This document shows positions 9,167-17,660 of a DNA stretch of 64,000 bases, in pieces (the first letter of the stretch is position 1; each line of letters begins with the position of its first letter). The position numbers and the translations under genes are program-made. Where the stretch lies: positions 17,996-81,995 of the forward strand of contig JAZNEP010000023.1 of NCBI GenBank assembly GCA_045588655.1, in the 5' to 3' direction. Origin of the DNA: SVFI01 sp045588655 (lineage in GTDB: Bacteria > Bacillota > Clostridia > Lachnospirales > Lachnospiraceae). The notes under the pieces are model-generated. The model worked only from the letters and a program-made list of their open reading frames with translations. It made no database searches and was not told the origin of the DNA.

Positions 9167-9658
9167 GGATGTATGATAAATGGACACGTATGATATTGGA
9201 TTTTGTATTCATTAACAGCAATACGGAATCAAATATTATGCGTGTTATTTTTTGTGGGTTAAATATAACAAAAGTTATGAAAAGCGACTAGAATGAAAAA
9301 GGAAGAGGGATAGTGGAGAAAAAATGTGGATAACAACTGCTGGAAGTTTACATAAGGTCAAAAAACAAAAAATGTTATTTTTTCACATTTTTAGGTCGGA
9401 AATAAGAGAAATATAGAATATGACAGGCTTTTTTTGCAATTTTAAACAGCAAAAAATGAAAATGACACAAATGTTCATTGTGGATAACTATGTGGAAATT
9501 GGGGATTTCTTAAAAAATAGAATGGATAAAAAATACATTGGTGTCATCGTAGAAATGCAACAAATCCTGCACAGGTATAGAAGTGAAAAAACGATTATGT
9601 TAACTTTTGAATGGGAGAAATGAGTGAATTAGATTACGCGCGCTATTAAATAATGGTA

Positions 9659-9687
9659 TTGGTTTTAGATAAACAATATGCTATAAT
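9659..9687 (+). promoter_or_regulatory. Promoter for the MacB-type ABC operon
   Basis: TTGGTT (9659-9664), 17 nt, TATAAT (9682-9687), with an extended TG at 9679-9680. The predicted transcript has a long leader of about 158 nt before the GTG start. Confidence 0.7.
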
Positions 9688-9813
9688 AGGAAACGTTTAT
9701 GGATTCATTCAAATATTATTTCAAATAATATATACGAAGCAAAAAAATTTGAAGTAATGAAATCGCACGAAAGTAAATAAAGCGATTGAAAGAAAACAAG
9801 TGAATTGTATAAG

Positions 9814-9835
9814 AATGTACAAGAAATGTACAAGA
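9814..9835 (+). repeat. Two tandem 11-bp repeats with TGTACA cores
   Basis: AATGTACAAGA occurs twice without a gap. Each unit contains the palindrome TGTACA, so the two cores lie exactly one helical turn apart. They end 16 bases before the ABC start codon and may be a binding site or a leader RNA element. Confidence 0.6.
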
Positions 9836-9851
9836 AAAAGCGAGGTAAAAG

Positions 9852-10568
9852 GTGTCAGATTCAAAGAAGACAGTAATCCGAGTGGAGGATCTGTATAAAA
9901 TTTATAGAGTGGGTGACAGTAAAGTACGAGCTTTGAATGGTGTAAGCTTTACGATTGAAAGAGGAGAGTTCTGTGCAATTGTAGGAACTTCCGGTTCCGG
10001 AAAGTCGACGCTGTTGAATATGCTTGCAGGCCTGGAAAAACCGACCAAGGGTGAAATTGTTATTGCCGGTGAGCATATGGAAACGAAGAATGAAAATCAG
10101 CTTGTAAAGTTTCGAAGAGAACATATTGGATTTATTTTTCAGTCCTTTAACCTGTTGCCTGCTATGAATGCGATTGAAAATGTAGCTATGCCACTGACCT
10201 TTCAGGGGATGGGAAGAGACAAACGTTTCAAGAAGGCGGAAGAGGTATTGGATCTTGTGGGCTTATCGAAGCATAAAAATCATAAGCCAACGCAGATGTC
10301 GGGTGGACAGCAACAGAGAGTCGGGATAGCAAGAGCCCTTGTAGTACAACCCGAAATTATTTTCGCGGATGAGCCGACCGGAAATCTGGATTCCAGAACA
10401 TCGGCGGAAGTGATGGCATTGATAAAAAAGATCATTCGTGAGAAAAACCAAACGCTTGTTATGGTAACGCATGATGACCATTTGGCTTCATTTGCAGATC
10501 GGATTTTTCGCATCAGCGACGGTAAGATAGTCAGCATAGAATATGGAAAGGATGCAACCACCACCTAG
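9852..10568 (+). CDS. MacB/LolD-type ABC transporter ATP-binding protein
   Basis: 238 residues with a GTG start. It contains Walker A GTSGSGKST near residue 45, the Q-loop FQSFNLLP, the signature MSGGQQQR, and Walker B IIFADEPTGNLD. This is the ATPase of the MacB/LolD/FtsE class, which powers mechanotransmission or extrusion rather than classical import. Downstream come a secreted CARDB-like protein and a MacB-fold permease, forming a complete three-gene system. In Gram-positives such systems export peptides or work on envelope proteins or antibiotics. The substrate is unknown. Confidence 0.9.
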   Translation: MSDSKKTVIRVEDLYKIYRVGDSKVRALNGVSFTIERGEFCAIVGTSGSGKSTLLNMLAGLEKPTKGEIVIAGEHMETKNENQLVKFRREHIGFIFQSFNLLPAMNAIENVAMPLTFQGMGRDKRFKKAEEVLDLVGLSKHKNHKPTQMSGGQQQRVGIARALVVQPEIIFADEPTGNLDSRTSAEVMALIKKIIREKNQTLVMVTHDDHLASFADRIFRISDGKIVSIEYGKDATTT

Positions 10569-10608
10569 ATTTGACTTGGCGGTAAAAATAAAAGGAGGAA
10601 TTAATATA

Positions 10609-12450
10609 ATGAAAAAAATAGCAAATGGTTTGTTAATTGTGATGCTTTGTATATCCATGTGTATTACAGGAGGTATGATTTCCTGCGTGGATACATATGC
10701 AACAGCAACAACCGGTAATGCAAATACCCAGAGTAGTAATAGTAATACGAACAATAATATAGAAGATGATGAAAAAGATGAGACGCTGCAGAAAACAAAA
10801 AAGAATGCAGTACGTGAAATCAAAGAGTATGCCAAGATTATAAAAATTAAAGTAACAAGCGACAAAGCAAAGCAGATTGATGAAATTATAAAGAAATACA
10901 TAGATGTCATTGGGACTGCAAATGGAAATAAAAATGAATCGGGGCTTTCTACTGAGAATAGTGTTATAGAGTGTGTAACGGAAGCCAAGAGTGTAGTGGA
11001 TGCTTTGGTTACAGGTGAAGGTACGGATGAGAATGGTGTGAATGACGAAAATACAGCGCCTTCTTCAACAAGCGAATTTGTTATGGTGGGTGGTAACTGG
11101 GTTACACCGATAGCAACATATGGACAAGTAGTCAATGTTGTACTTCCAGTTGTAAATATGAGCACTGTTAACCTGAATAATGTTACGGTAACACCTGTTA
11201 TATCTAATTCGGTGATGGAGTGGCCGTTTGAGATAGAGACAAGTGGATATACACAAACGATTGTTGATCTTCCAGGAAAAGGAAATGGTCAGAACGATAT
11301 GGATCGTCGACGTGAGTTGACATGGTCATTAAAGACGAGAGATGATGCACTTTCCGGATATTACAAATTACAGTTTAATGTCATATACTATGTCGGTACA
11401 GAGGTTGAAAATGCTACGCTTACCACCTATGTTTTTGTAAAGGGTGCCCCGGGAAGCGGAAATATCGAAACGGAAGGAGCGGGAACTTCAACTCCGCGTG
11501 TAATTATAACCGGCTATGAAACAAATCCAAAGGAAGTTCATGCAGGTGATACATTTACGCTGACGCTTCATTTAAAAAATACGTCAATGAGAACGGCTGT
11601 CTCTAATATGCTCGTTAATCTTTCTGCTCCATCGGAGGGTATGGATGCGGAATCAGTGTACGCAGCATTTTTGCCGACATCAGGCTCAAATACGGAGTAT
11701 ATCACTTCAATTGGAAAAGGACAGACAACGGATCTTTCGATTGAATTGACGGCAAAGGCAGATTTGGTACAGAAACCATATCAGCTTGATGTAGTGATGG
11801 AATATGAAGATGATGATTATACATCATACACAGCCAGTGCGGATGTTTCGATTCCAATTTTACAGGAAGCACGTTTTGAATTGAGTACTCCTGAGGTGTT
11901 ACCACAGAGTATTATGGTTGGAAATGAATCCAATATCATGTTTAGTCTCTATAATACCGGAAAGGTCACGTTATATAATGTAAAAGCATATATCGAAGAT
12001 GATACAGTAACCGGTGGTGAAGTGTTCCTGGGCAAGATTGATGCAGGCGGAACGGGTAGCGTGGATTTGATGGTGACGGGTGCTGCTCCTTCGAGCGCGG
12101 ATGAGACGGTGAAAATAGTCGTTTCTTATGAGGATGAAGCCGGAAATAAATCAACTTATGAGCAGGATTTAAATCTGGTTGTAACAGAAGATGCGGTCTT
12201 TGGAGACGGTATGATGGATCCGGAGATGGATTTCGATATGGAAGAATTTGAATATGAAGAAGAAGGCGGCAACAGATCGTGGATCGTGGTTGTTCTCGTA
12301 CTGGTTGTGCTAATCGCGGTAGGTGTAGTGTTAGGTGTGGTTCTTGTAAAGAGAAGACGTAAAAAAGAGGATGAGGAAAGAGTAAACCTGCTCGATGAGC
12401 TCGATGAGGATGAGAGTAAAGGAAAGGACAATTCAGATGAAATTTCGTGA
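10609..12450 (+). CDS. Secreted, C-terminally membrane-anchored CARDB/S-layer-like protein
   Basis: 613 residues. The start is placed at the ATG behind AAAGGAGGA rather than at an in-frame ATG 66 bases upstream, because this start gives a proper signal peptide (MKKIANGLLIVMLCISMCITGG). A linker rich in Asn, Ser and Thr follows. The body has several Ig-like beta domains: PRVIITGYETNPKEV with AGDTFTLTLHLKNTS is CARDB-like, and SLYNTGKVTLYNVKAYIED is a second copy. An acidic stretch precedes one membrane helix near residues 560-585 and a basic cytoplasmic tail (KRRRKKEDEERV). The gene lies between the ATPase and permease of the same ABC system, so it is probably an extracellular partner of that transporter. 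Confidence 0.82.
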   Translation: MKKIANGLLIVMLCISMCITGGMISCVDTYATATTGNANTQSSNSNTNNNIEDDEKDETLQKTKKNAVREIKEYAKIIKIKVTSDKAKQIDEIIKKYIDVIGTANGNKNESGLSTENSVIECVTEAKSVVDALVTGEGTDENGVNDENTAPSSTSEFVMVGGNWVTPIATYGQVVNVVLPVVNMSTVNLNNVTVTPVISNSVMEWPFEIETSGYTQTIVDLPGKGNGQNDMDRRRELTWSLKTRDDALSGYYKLQFNVIYYVGTEVENATLTTYVFVKGAPGSGNIETEGAGTSTPRVIITGYETNPKEVHAGDTFTLTLHLKNTSMRTAVSNMLVNLSAPSEGMDAESVYAAFLPTSGSNTEYITSIGKGQTTDLSIELTAKADLVQKPYQLDVVMEYEDDDYTSYTASADVSIPILQEARFELSTPEVLPQSIMVGNESNIMFSLYNTGKVTLYNVKAYIEDDTVTGGEVFLGKIDAGGTGSVDLMVTGAAPSSADETVKIVVSYEDEAGNKSTYEQDLNLVVTEDAVFGDGMMDPEMDFDMEEFEYEEEGGNRSWIVVVLVLVVLIAVGVVLGVVLVKRRRKKEDEERVNLLDELDEDESKGKDNSDEIS

Positions 12451-13828
12451 TATGCTTCGTATGAGCGGAAGTAGTCTCTGGAAGAGAAAAGTCAGAACGA
12501 TATTGACTGTATTTGGTGTAGTCATCGGTACTGCTTCTATCGTAGTGATGGTATCTATCGGTCTGGGACTTACCAGAGCATCAATGGCAGAGGTAGAGCA
12601 ATATGGTGGACTTACTACCATCACGGTGAATGAGCAAAATTCCTATTATGGTGGGGGATTTGAGGAATCGTCGGATGAAGGTGTAGGGATTGAAAATGCA
12701 AATCATTTAGATGACGAGGTAGTAGAGCAGATTAAAGAAATAGAACATGTAGAGGCAGTATATCCGGTGTTGGAGACAGATGCGCTAATCACGTGCGGAG
12801 GATTTCAGACTTATGCGTTTATACGAGGGGTAAAAGGGTCTGATATGCAGCAGTTGGGCGTGAAACTCGGACAAGGAGATTTTCCAAAGGAAGACGCCGG
12901 GCGGATGGAAGCAATATACGGGAATACGGTGATTGGTGACTTTTATAATGAGAAAACCGGAGAGGGTTATTGGTTTTCAGGAGAAATGCCGGATATTGAT
13001 TTAATGAATGACAGTATGTTGTTTATTTTTAATATGGATGCTTACTACAATTTTTTGTGGGGCGGTACGAATGAAGACGGAACAACCCCGGTTATGCCTA
13101 AGAAGTATGTGGTTCCGACTGCCGGTGTAATGGAAGGTTCCGTAGATGAATATGGCACCAACAGCAACTATGTATATGTAGATATTGATGAGTTAAAGAA
13201 GATATTAAAAAAGGAGTATAAGAATACTCCAATTCCAGGACAGCCGACTACACTTTCAGGGAAGCCATATAAAGAAATATACTATACCACGCTTATGGTG
13301 GCGGTAGAACATATGGATTATGTCCAGGATGTACAAAAGGATATTAATGCATTGGGATATCAGGCAAACTCTAATGCAGAATGGGTAGAGTCCATACAGG
13401 GAACATATACGTATATCCAGCTGGCACTTGGCGGAATCGGAGCAGTATCCCTGTTTGTAGCGGCTATCGGTATTGCGAATACGATGATGATGTCCATTTA
13501 TGAGAGAACCAAAGAAATTGGTATTATGAAAGTGCTGGGATGTGACATGAGAAACATACAGGGGATGTTTCTGTTGGAAGCAGGATACATTGGCTTTATC
13601 GGAGGAATCATAGGATTGGGACTAAGTTATACGATTTCAGCGATTATCAATGCGGTGATTAAAAATCTTCAGCTTGGAATTAATACATCCGTGGGATTGT
13701 CATATATTCCGCTTTGGTTGGCCGTTGTATCAATCGTGTTTGCTATATTGGTTGGTATGTTGGCAGGATTTTTCCCGTCGCTGCGTGCCATGAAGCTGAG
13801 CCCGCTTGCGGCAATAAGAAATGAATAA
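12437..13828 (+). CDS. MacB/FtsX-type ABC transporter permease
   Basis: 463 residues. The chosen ATG overlaps the end of the upstream gene by 14 nt and follows AGGAAAGG; a start 42 bases earlier would add a hydrophilic tail inside the neighbour. Helix 1 (RTILTVFGVVIGTASIVVMVSIGLGL) is followed by a large extracellular MacB periplasmic-core-like domain of about 300 residues. Three C-terminal helices begin at SLFVAAIGIANTMMMS and carry the conserved SIYERTKEIGIMKVLG coupling segment. This is the standard four-helix MacB layout and partners with the ATPase at 9852. Confidence 0.92.
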   Translation: MKFRDMLRMSGSSLWKRKVRTILTVFGVVIGTASIVVMVSIGLGLTRASMAEVEQYGGLTTITVNEQNSYYGGGFEESSDEGVGIENANHLDDEVVEQIKEIEHVEAVYPVLETDALITCGGFQTYAFIRGVKGSDMQQLGVKLGQGDFPKEDAGRMEAIYGNTVIGDFYNEKTGEGYWFSGEMPDIDLMNDSMLFIFNMDAYYNFLWGGTNEDGTTPVMPKKYVVPTAGVMEGSVDEYGTNSNYVYVDIDELKKILKKEYKNTPIPGQPTTLSGKPYKEIYYTTLMVAVEHMDYVQDVQKDINALGYQANSNAEWVESIQGTYTYIQLALGGIGAVSLFVAAIGIANTMMMSIYERTKEIGIMKVLGCDMRNIQGMFLLEAGYIGFIGGIIGLGLSYTISAIINAVIKNLQLGINTSVGLSYIPLWLAVVSIVFAILVGMLAGFFPSLRAMKLSPLAAIRNE

Positions 13829-13877
13829 AATAAAACATTATTTTGCATTTTTTTTAGTAGAAATGTATATAAAACTG

Positions 13878-13886
13878 TGTTATAAT
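13878..13886 (+). promoter_or_regulatory. Extended -10 promoter
   Basis: TGTTATAAT (TGnTATAAT) lies about 70 nt upstream of the coiled-coil SHOCT gene. The -35 region is weak. Confidence 0.55.
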
Positions 13887-13958
13887 ATCACTCATACAGG
13901 TTTATGACGTGATAGTAGAAGGAAAATTGAAAGTAATAAAGAAATAGGGGCGAATGAT

Positions 13959-15461
13959 ATGCAGAACAATGTAGGTATGGAAGCTGCAAGAAGAGCAGCG
14001 GAAGAAGCGGCAAGAAAGGCTGCGGCAGAGACAATCAAGAATACAGAAGGGCCGAAAGAACAGGGGTCAAAAGAACAGGCTGCAAACAATAATACAAATA
14101 ACAGTAATAATACAGAGAATGAAATTAAATCTGCGGAGGATGCGATTCGTCAGACAACAGGATTAAATGCTAAGAAAGCAGCAATTGAGGCAGCGTTTCG
14201 TCTTGCGGATGAAGCGGCAAGGAAAGCGGCTCACGAGGTAACAGAGGCTACCTCTTCTGAGACTGATCCGGCCAGACGTGCGATTGAAGAGGAGACCATT
14301 CGTAAGGCGGCTAGTGAGCACACACGTAAAATAGCAGAAGAGTCTGCAAGAAAACTGGCGGAGGAAAACATCAAAAAAGCGCAGGAGTTTGCAAAGGCGT
14401 CGGATGAGCGTGTGAAAGCCAAAAAGGAAGAGGCGGCGAAAAGAGCACAGGCTTCAGAAAAAAGAGCGATAGATGAAGCGGTAAGAGCTGCAGAATCAAA
14501 AGCTAAATCAGAGATGAACGAGAAGCTCCAAAAGGTAGAACAGGAGAATCAGAAAGCAATCGATGAAGCATTACGCAAAGCCAAAGAAGAAGCCCAAAAG
14601 ATAATGGATGAGGCGAAGGCGAAAGCGGAAGAGGAAATGAAAAAACAGGTGGATGCTGTTCGTAAGGAAGCAGAAGCCAAATCTGCGCTTGTGATAGAAG
14701 AGGCTGTAACAAAAGCCGGTACAGAAGCGAGAGAAAAAGAAGCAGAAGCAGCAAAACGAGAAGAAGAAAAGAATATTCAAGAAGTAGAGGCTATTGTTTC
14801 AAAAGAAGCGAATGCAGTTGCAATGAAGTTTGCTAAAGATGCAATCGTAAAGATGGAAGAAGAAAAGATTCGTCGTGCAGAGGAAGAGAAAGCGCGACTT
14901 GCCGCAGAAGAAAAAGCGCGTAAAGAAGCTGAAGAACGTGCACGTAAAGAAGCTGAGGAAGCGGAAAAGAGACGAATAGAGGAAGAAAAGCGTCGTAAAG
15001 AAGAAGAGGCAAGAGCGAAAGCTGAAGCAGCTGAAAAGGCTAGAAAAGCAGCAGAGGCGCTTGAATTCCGTAAATATCAGGAAGAAGCATTAAAACAACA
15101 GCAGAAAGCTGCAGCGACAGCAGCAGCCAGTGCAGCTTCAACTGCAGCGGCAGCAGCGGTAGCGGACATGAAGCAGGGAAAACCGGTAGCGCCAGCTCCG
15201 GTTCCAACACCGGCACCGGCGCCAACACCAGCGCCAGCACCAACACCGGCACCAGCGCCAACACCGGCACCGGCACCAGCTCCGGCTAAAGCGGCAGCGA
15301 TTGAGGAAGCAACAGCAGGACAGGCAACAGCAGGAAGTATGTCGTTGGATGATTTCCAGAAGGCTGCTATGAAACTCAAAATTTTGTTGGATAACGGTAT
15401 TATTTCACAGGCTGAGTTTGATGAAGAAAAACGTCGTCTTGTGGAAAATATGCAGCTTTAA
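13959..15461 (+). CDS. Long Ala/Glu/Lys-rich coiled-coil protein with Pro-Ala repeats and C-terminal SHOCT domain
   Basis: 500 residues, no signal peptide and no membrane segment. Residues 1-385 are almost entirely Ala, Glu, Lys and Arg in heptad-like order (KAEEEMKKQ, EEKARKEAEERARKEAEEAEKRR), indicating a long alpha-helical coiled coil. Residues 411-444 are a flexible Pro-Ala/Thr repeat. Residues 462-500 (SLDDFQKAAMKLKILLDNGII to the end) match the SHOCT short helical module, usually found at protein ends and thought to mediate oligomerisation or membrane association. It stands alone between an extended -10 promoter and a hairpin terminator. A cytoskeletal or scaffold role is inference only. 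Low-complexity sequence can mislead similarity searches toward TolA or IF-like proteins. Confidence 0.8.
   Translation: MQNNVGMEAARRAAEEAARKAAAETIKNTEGPKEQGSKEQAANNNTNNSNNTENEIKSAEDAIRQTTGLNAKKAAIEAAFRLADEAARKAAHEVTEATSSETDPARRAIEEETIRKAASEHTRKIAEESARKLAEENIKKAQEFAKASDERVKAKKEEAAKRAQASEKRAIDEAVRAAESKAKSEMNEKLQKVEQENQKAIDEALRKAKEEAQKIMDEAKAKAEEEMKKQVDAVRKEAEAKSALVIEEAVTKAGTEAREKEAEAAKREEEKNIQEVEAIVSKEANAVAMKFAKDAIVKMEEEKIRRAEEEKARLAAEEKARKEAEERARKEAEEAEKRRIEEEKRRKEEEARAKAEAAEKARKAAEALEFRKYQEEALKQQQKAAATAAASAASTAAAAAVADMKQGKPVAPAPVPTPAPAPTPAPAPTPAPAPTPAPAPAPAKAAAIEEATAGQATAGSMSLDDFQKAAMKLKILLDNGIISQAEFDEEKRRLVENMQL
15189..15290 (+). repeat. Pro-Ala/Thr coding repeat
   Basis: In-frame repeats encode Ala-Pro-Thr-Pro-Ala-Pro type units joining the coiled coil to the SHOCT domain. 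DNA units such as CCAACACCGGCACC recur, so length variation by slippage is possible. Confidence 0.8.
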
Positions 15462-15476
15462 TCGAAGGAATAGAGT

Positions 15477-15505
15477 AGGGCATCACAATGTGTGGTGCCC
15501 TTTTT
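15477..15505 (+). terminator. Intrinsic terminator after the SHOCT gene
   Basis: The hairpin AGGGCATCACA / TGTGGTGCCC has a 2-nt gap and is followed by TTTTT. Confidence 0.85.
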
Positions 15506-15564
15506 CGATGTGATAGAAACACATTAGAATAAAGAAGTAGAATAGGAAAGGATAAGATCAAGAA

Positions 15565-16446
15565 ATGAAACAAAAAAAAGCGACATTGCAATTGGTTACG
15601 GCTATGTTCATATTTGGTACAATAGGAATTTTTCGAAAATATATCCCGCTTGAATCCGGTGTTCTTGCCATGATGCGAGGTATAATCGGAATGCTATTTT
15701 TGCTCAGTGTACTTTGGGGACAAAAAAAATCCCTACATAAGGTGGCTATCAGACAGAATATAGTTTTGCTTCTTATTTCTGGAGTTTTAATTGGTTTTAA
15801 CTGGATTCTGCTGTTTGAATCCTATCGATATACTACGGTGGCAACAGCAACGCTTTGCTATTACATGGCGCCTGTAATTGTGATGCTTGTTTCTCCGTTT
15901 GTTTTAAAAGAAAAACTTAATGCGAAAAAAATGGTTTGTATATTAGTTGCTTTAGTAGGAATGGCACTTGTGTCTGGAATTATAAAAACAGGGATATCAG
16001 CTGTTGCAGAAATGAAAGGAATATTATTGGGACTGTCAGCGGCAATTCTTTATGCATCCGTAATATTAGCAAATAAGAAAATTAAGGATATTCCGGCGTA
16101 TGATAAAACAATAGTGCAGCTTGGAATGGCAGCGCTGGCACTTCTTCCTTATGTGTGTTATAAACAAGAAGTTAGTATCAAAGGTATCACGCCAATCGTG
16201 ATAGCAATGCTTCTTTTTGTGGGTATTGTACATACCGGAATCGCATATAAGTTGTATTTTGGTTCCATGAAAGATTTGAAGGCGCAAACGATAGCAATTT
16301 TCAGTTATATCGACCCGATTGTGGCAATTTTCTTATCTGCAATGATGTTAAAGGAAGAGATGGGAAGCTTAGAAATAATAGGTGCTGTCTGTATTCTTGG
16401 TGCGACATTAATAAGTGAATTGGAAATGGATTCAAAAAGCAGATAA
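15565..16446 (+). CDS. EamA/DMT family transporter
   Basis: 293 residues, about ten membrane helices in two repeated EamA halves. Helix signatures are TAMFIFGTIGIFRKYI in the first half and a second EamA repeat starting at GILLGLSAAILYASVILANKKI. The late SYIDPIVAIFLSAMMLKEEMGSLEIIGAVCILGA segment is diagnostic of the drug/metabolite transporter superfamily. Members export amino acids, nucleobases or other metabolites. The substrate cannot be inferred. It is monocistronic between two terminators. Confidence 0.9.
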   Translation: MKQKKATLQLVTAMFIFGTIGIFRKYIPLESGVLAMMRGIIGMLFLLSVLWGQKKSLHKVAIRQNIVLLLISGVLIGFNWILLFESYRYTTVATATLCYYMAPVIVMLVSPFVLKEKLNAKKMVCILVALVGMALVSGIIKTGISAVAEMKGILLGLSAAILYASVILANKKIKDIPAYDKTIVQLGMAALALLPYVCYKQEVSIKGITPIVIAMLLFVGIVHTGIAYKLYFGSMKDLKAQTIAIFSYIDPIVAIFLSAMMLKEEMGSLEIIGAVCILGATLISELEMDSKSR

Positions 16447-16502
16447 TAGAATGCGCCATAAAACAGTTATATAGATATAGTGGATAAAATAAATGGTAAG
16501 GA

Positions 16503-16553
16503 AAAAACTTGGGAAAATGTTGAAATGCACTTGACCCGAGTTTTTTCTTTTTT
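16503..16553 (+). terminator. Intrinsic terminator after the EamA gene
   Basis: An 11-bp stem (AAAAACTTGGG at 16503, CCCGAGTTTTT at 16535) with one G-U pair is followed by a long T-rich tract. Confidence 0.8.
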
Positions 16554-16608
16554 AGTTAATGCTTTTTTGGTAAGGTAATATTTTTTGTTTAAAAAAGAAA
16601 AAAGGTAG

Positions 16609-16637
16609 TTGACAAACAATATTATACGACATATAAT
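16609..16637 (+). promoter_or_regulatory. Consensus sigma-A promoter of the padR operon
   Basis: A perfect TTGACA (16609-16614), 17 nt and TATAAT (16632-16637). Such a strong core promoter would need repression, which the overlapping operator supplies. Confidence 0.92.
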
Positions 16638-16672
16638 ATGACACAGAAAACATATTATACACCGTATAATAT
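16619..16672 (+). promoter_or_regulatory. Twin palindromic operators of the PadR regulator
   Basis: ATATTATA-N5-TATAATAT occurs twice, at 16619-16639 and 16652-16672. Both copies have perfect 8-bp arms, the same 5-nt gap, and centres 33 bp apart (three helical turns). The first covers the -10 box and the second lies just downstream of the start point. Autorepression by the adjacent PadR protein is the likely function. Confidence 0.85.
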
Positions 16673-16708
16673 TATAAAGATGCTAAATTGTAAGAAAGGA
16701 GTTATGGT

Positions 16709-17035
16709 ATGGTATTTAATACAGGAGCGGCCTTATTGGATGCAATTGTTCTTGCGGTTGTGTGCAAGGACAAACAGGGAACTTATGGATACAGGATTAC
16801 CCAGGATGTCAGACAGGTTTTGGATGTTTCTGAGTCTACGCTGTATCCGGTTTTGCGGCGGTTGCAAAAAAACGGACATCTGGAAGTTTATGATATGGAA
16901 TGTGCAGGCAGGAACAGAAGATATTATAAAACGACCATACAGGGAGAAGAACAGTTACAGATGTTTAAAAGAGAATGGTTAAATTATTCTCATAAAATTA
17001 CAGAAATTTTTGAGGGAGGCACAGTTCATGAATAA
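16709..17035 (+). CDS. PadR family transcriptional regulator
   Basis: 108 residues, the usual size of short (PadR-s2) regulators. The winged helix spans GTYGYRITQDV, the recognition helix STLYPVLRRLQKNGHLE and the wing GRNRRYYKTTIQGEEQL. A C-terminal dimerisation helix follows. It is the first gene of a three-gene operon with DUF1700 and DUF4097 proteins, a common Firmicutes set in which PadR senses envelope stress or antimicrobials. It overlaps the next gene by 8 nt. Palindromic sites over its own promoter suggest negative autoregulation. Confidence 0.93.
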   Translation: MVFNTGAALLDAIVLAVVCKDKQGTYGYRITQDVRQVLDVSESTLYPVLRRLQKNGHLEVYDMECAGRNRRYYKTTIQGEEQLQMFKREWLNYSHKITEIFEGGTVHE

Positions 17036-17660
17036 GAATGAATTTTTAAGGCAATTAGAAACTCTGCTGATGGATTTTCCGGAAGAAGAACGCAGAGAAG
17101 CAATGGAATATTATGTAGAATATTTTGATGAGGCAGGACCGGAGAAGGAAGATGAAGTTTTGAAAGAACTTGGTTCGCCGCAAAAAGTAGCAACGCATAT
17201 CCGAGAAGAACTTGCTGGAAAGGAATTGATTTCGTCAGATTCTTTTGCATCCGGACAGGATAAAACCAGCGGATGGAAAATTGCATGTATTGTTTTGCTC
17301 TGCGTGCTTGCAGCACCGATTGCGATTCCGCTCGCAGTAGCAGCAGTTGCACTTGTTGTTAGCATCATAACAGCGATAGTGTCTGCGATTGCAGGGGTGT
17401 TCCTCGCAGCTTGTGGCGTGACGTTTGCGTTTGCTGTTATAGCGATTGTACTTTTTGTGATAGGTATCATCAATTTGTTTTCAAACCCGCTTGTGGCATT
17501 TTTGCTGATAGGTATATCTTTGTTCTGCGCAGGAGTATCACTACTTGCAGGATTCTTGGTAGTACAGTTCTGCATCGTTGTGTTACCTGCAATGTGTAGA
17601 GGGATTTATACGCTTTGTAAGCGCATTTTTACAAAAAAAGAGAAGGAGACGGAAGCATGA
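17028..17660 (+). CDS. DUF1700 (HAAS domain) membrane protein
   Basis: 210 residues. The start follows GAGGGAGG by 8 nt. Residues 1-65 are the HAAS-type helical domain: NEFLRQLETLLMDFPEEERREAMEYY followed by ELGSPQKVATHI, which in this family contacts a PadR partner. Residues 85-195 carry three to four membrane helices rich in Ala, Val and Ile. It is thus a candidate membrane-side sensor or sequestration partner of the PadR protein encoded just upstream. Both ends overlap their neighbours, which implies tight translational coupling. Confidence 0.88.
   Translation: MNKNEFLRQLETLLMDFPEEERREAMEYYVEYFDEAGPEKEDEVLKELGSPQKVATHIREELAGKELISSDSFASGQDKTSGWKIACIVLLCVLAAPIAIPLAVAAVALVVSIITAIVSAIAGVFLAACGVTFAFAVIAIVLFVIGIINLFSNPLVAFLLIGISLFCAGVSLLAGFLVVQFCIVVLPAMCRGIYTLCKRIFTKKEKETEA

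Larger units (their letters stand above)
9167..9851 (+). other. AT-rich intergenic region with two DnaA-box-like sites
   Basis: No convincing gene is seen in these 685 bases. An ORF at 9420-9623 has no ribosome binding site and no recognisable sequence. Two perfect TGTGGATAA sites (reverse complement TTATCCACA, the DnaA-box consensus) occur at 9325-9333 and 9479-9487 in the same orientation, 154 bp apart. The first is followed by A/T tracts. The promoter and tandem repeat listed separately lie in the last 200 bases. No terminator hairpin is obvious after the helicase gene. Confidence 0.6.

Noticed and set aside
9325..9487. Chromosomal origin from the DnaA boxes
   Set aside because: Only two boxes, no dnaA or dnaN nearby, and no classic origin gene order.
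9420..9623. 67-residue ORF in the 9.2-9.85 kb spacer
   Set aside because: Only a weak AGAG upstream, AT-driven composition, and no recognisable family.
14503..15379. Several antisense ORFs opposite the coiled-coil gene (Leu-, Phe- or Ala/Gly-rich)
   Set aside because: Produced by the repetitive GAA/GCA and GCNCCN composition of the sense strand; no start signals.
16638..16982. 114-residue ORF overlapping padR in another frame
   Set aside because: Shadow of the PadR gene; it starts in the operator and has no ribosome binding site.
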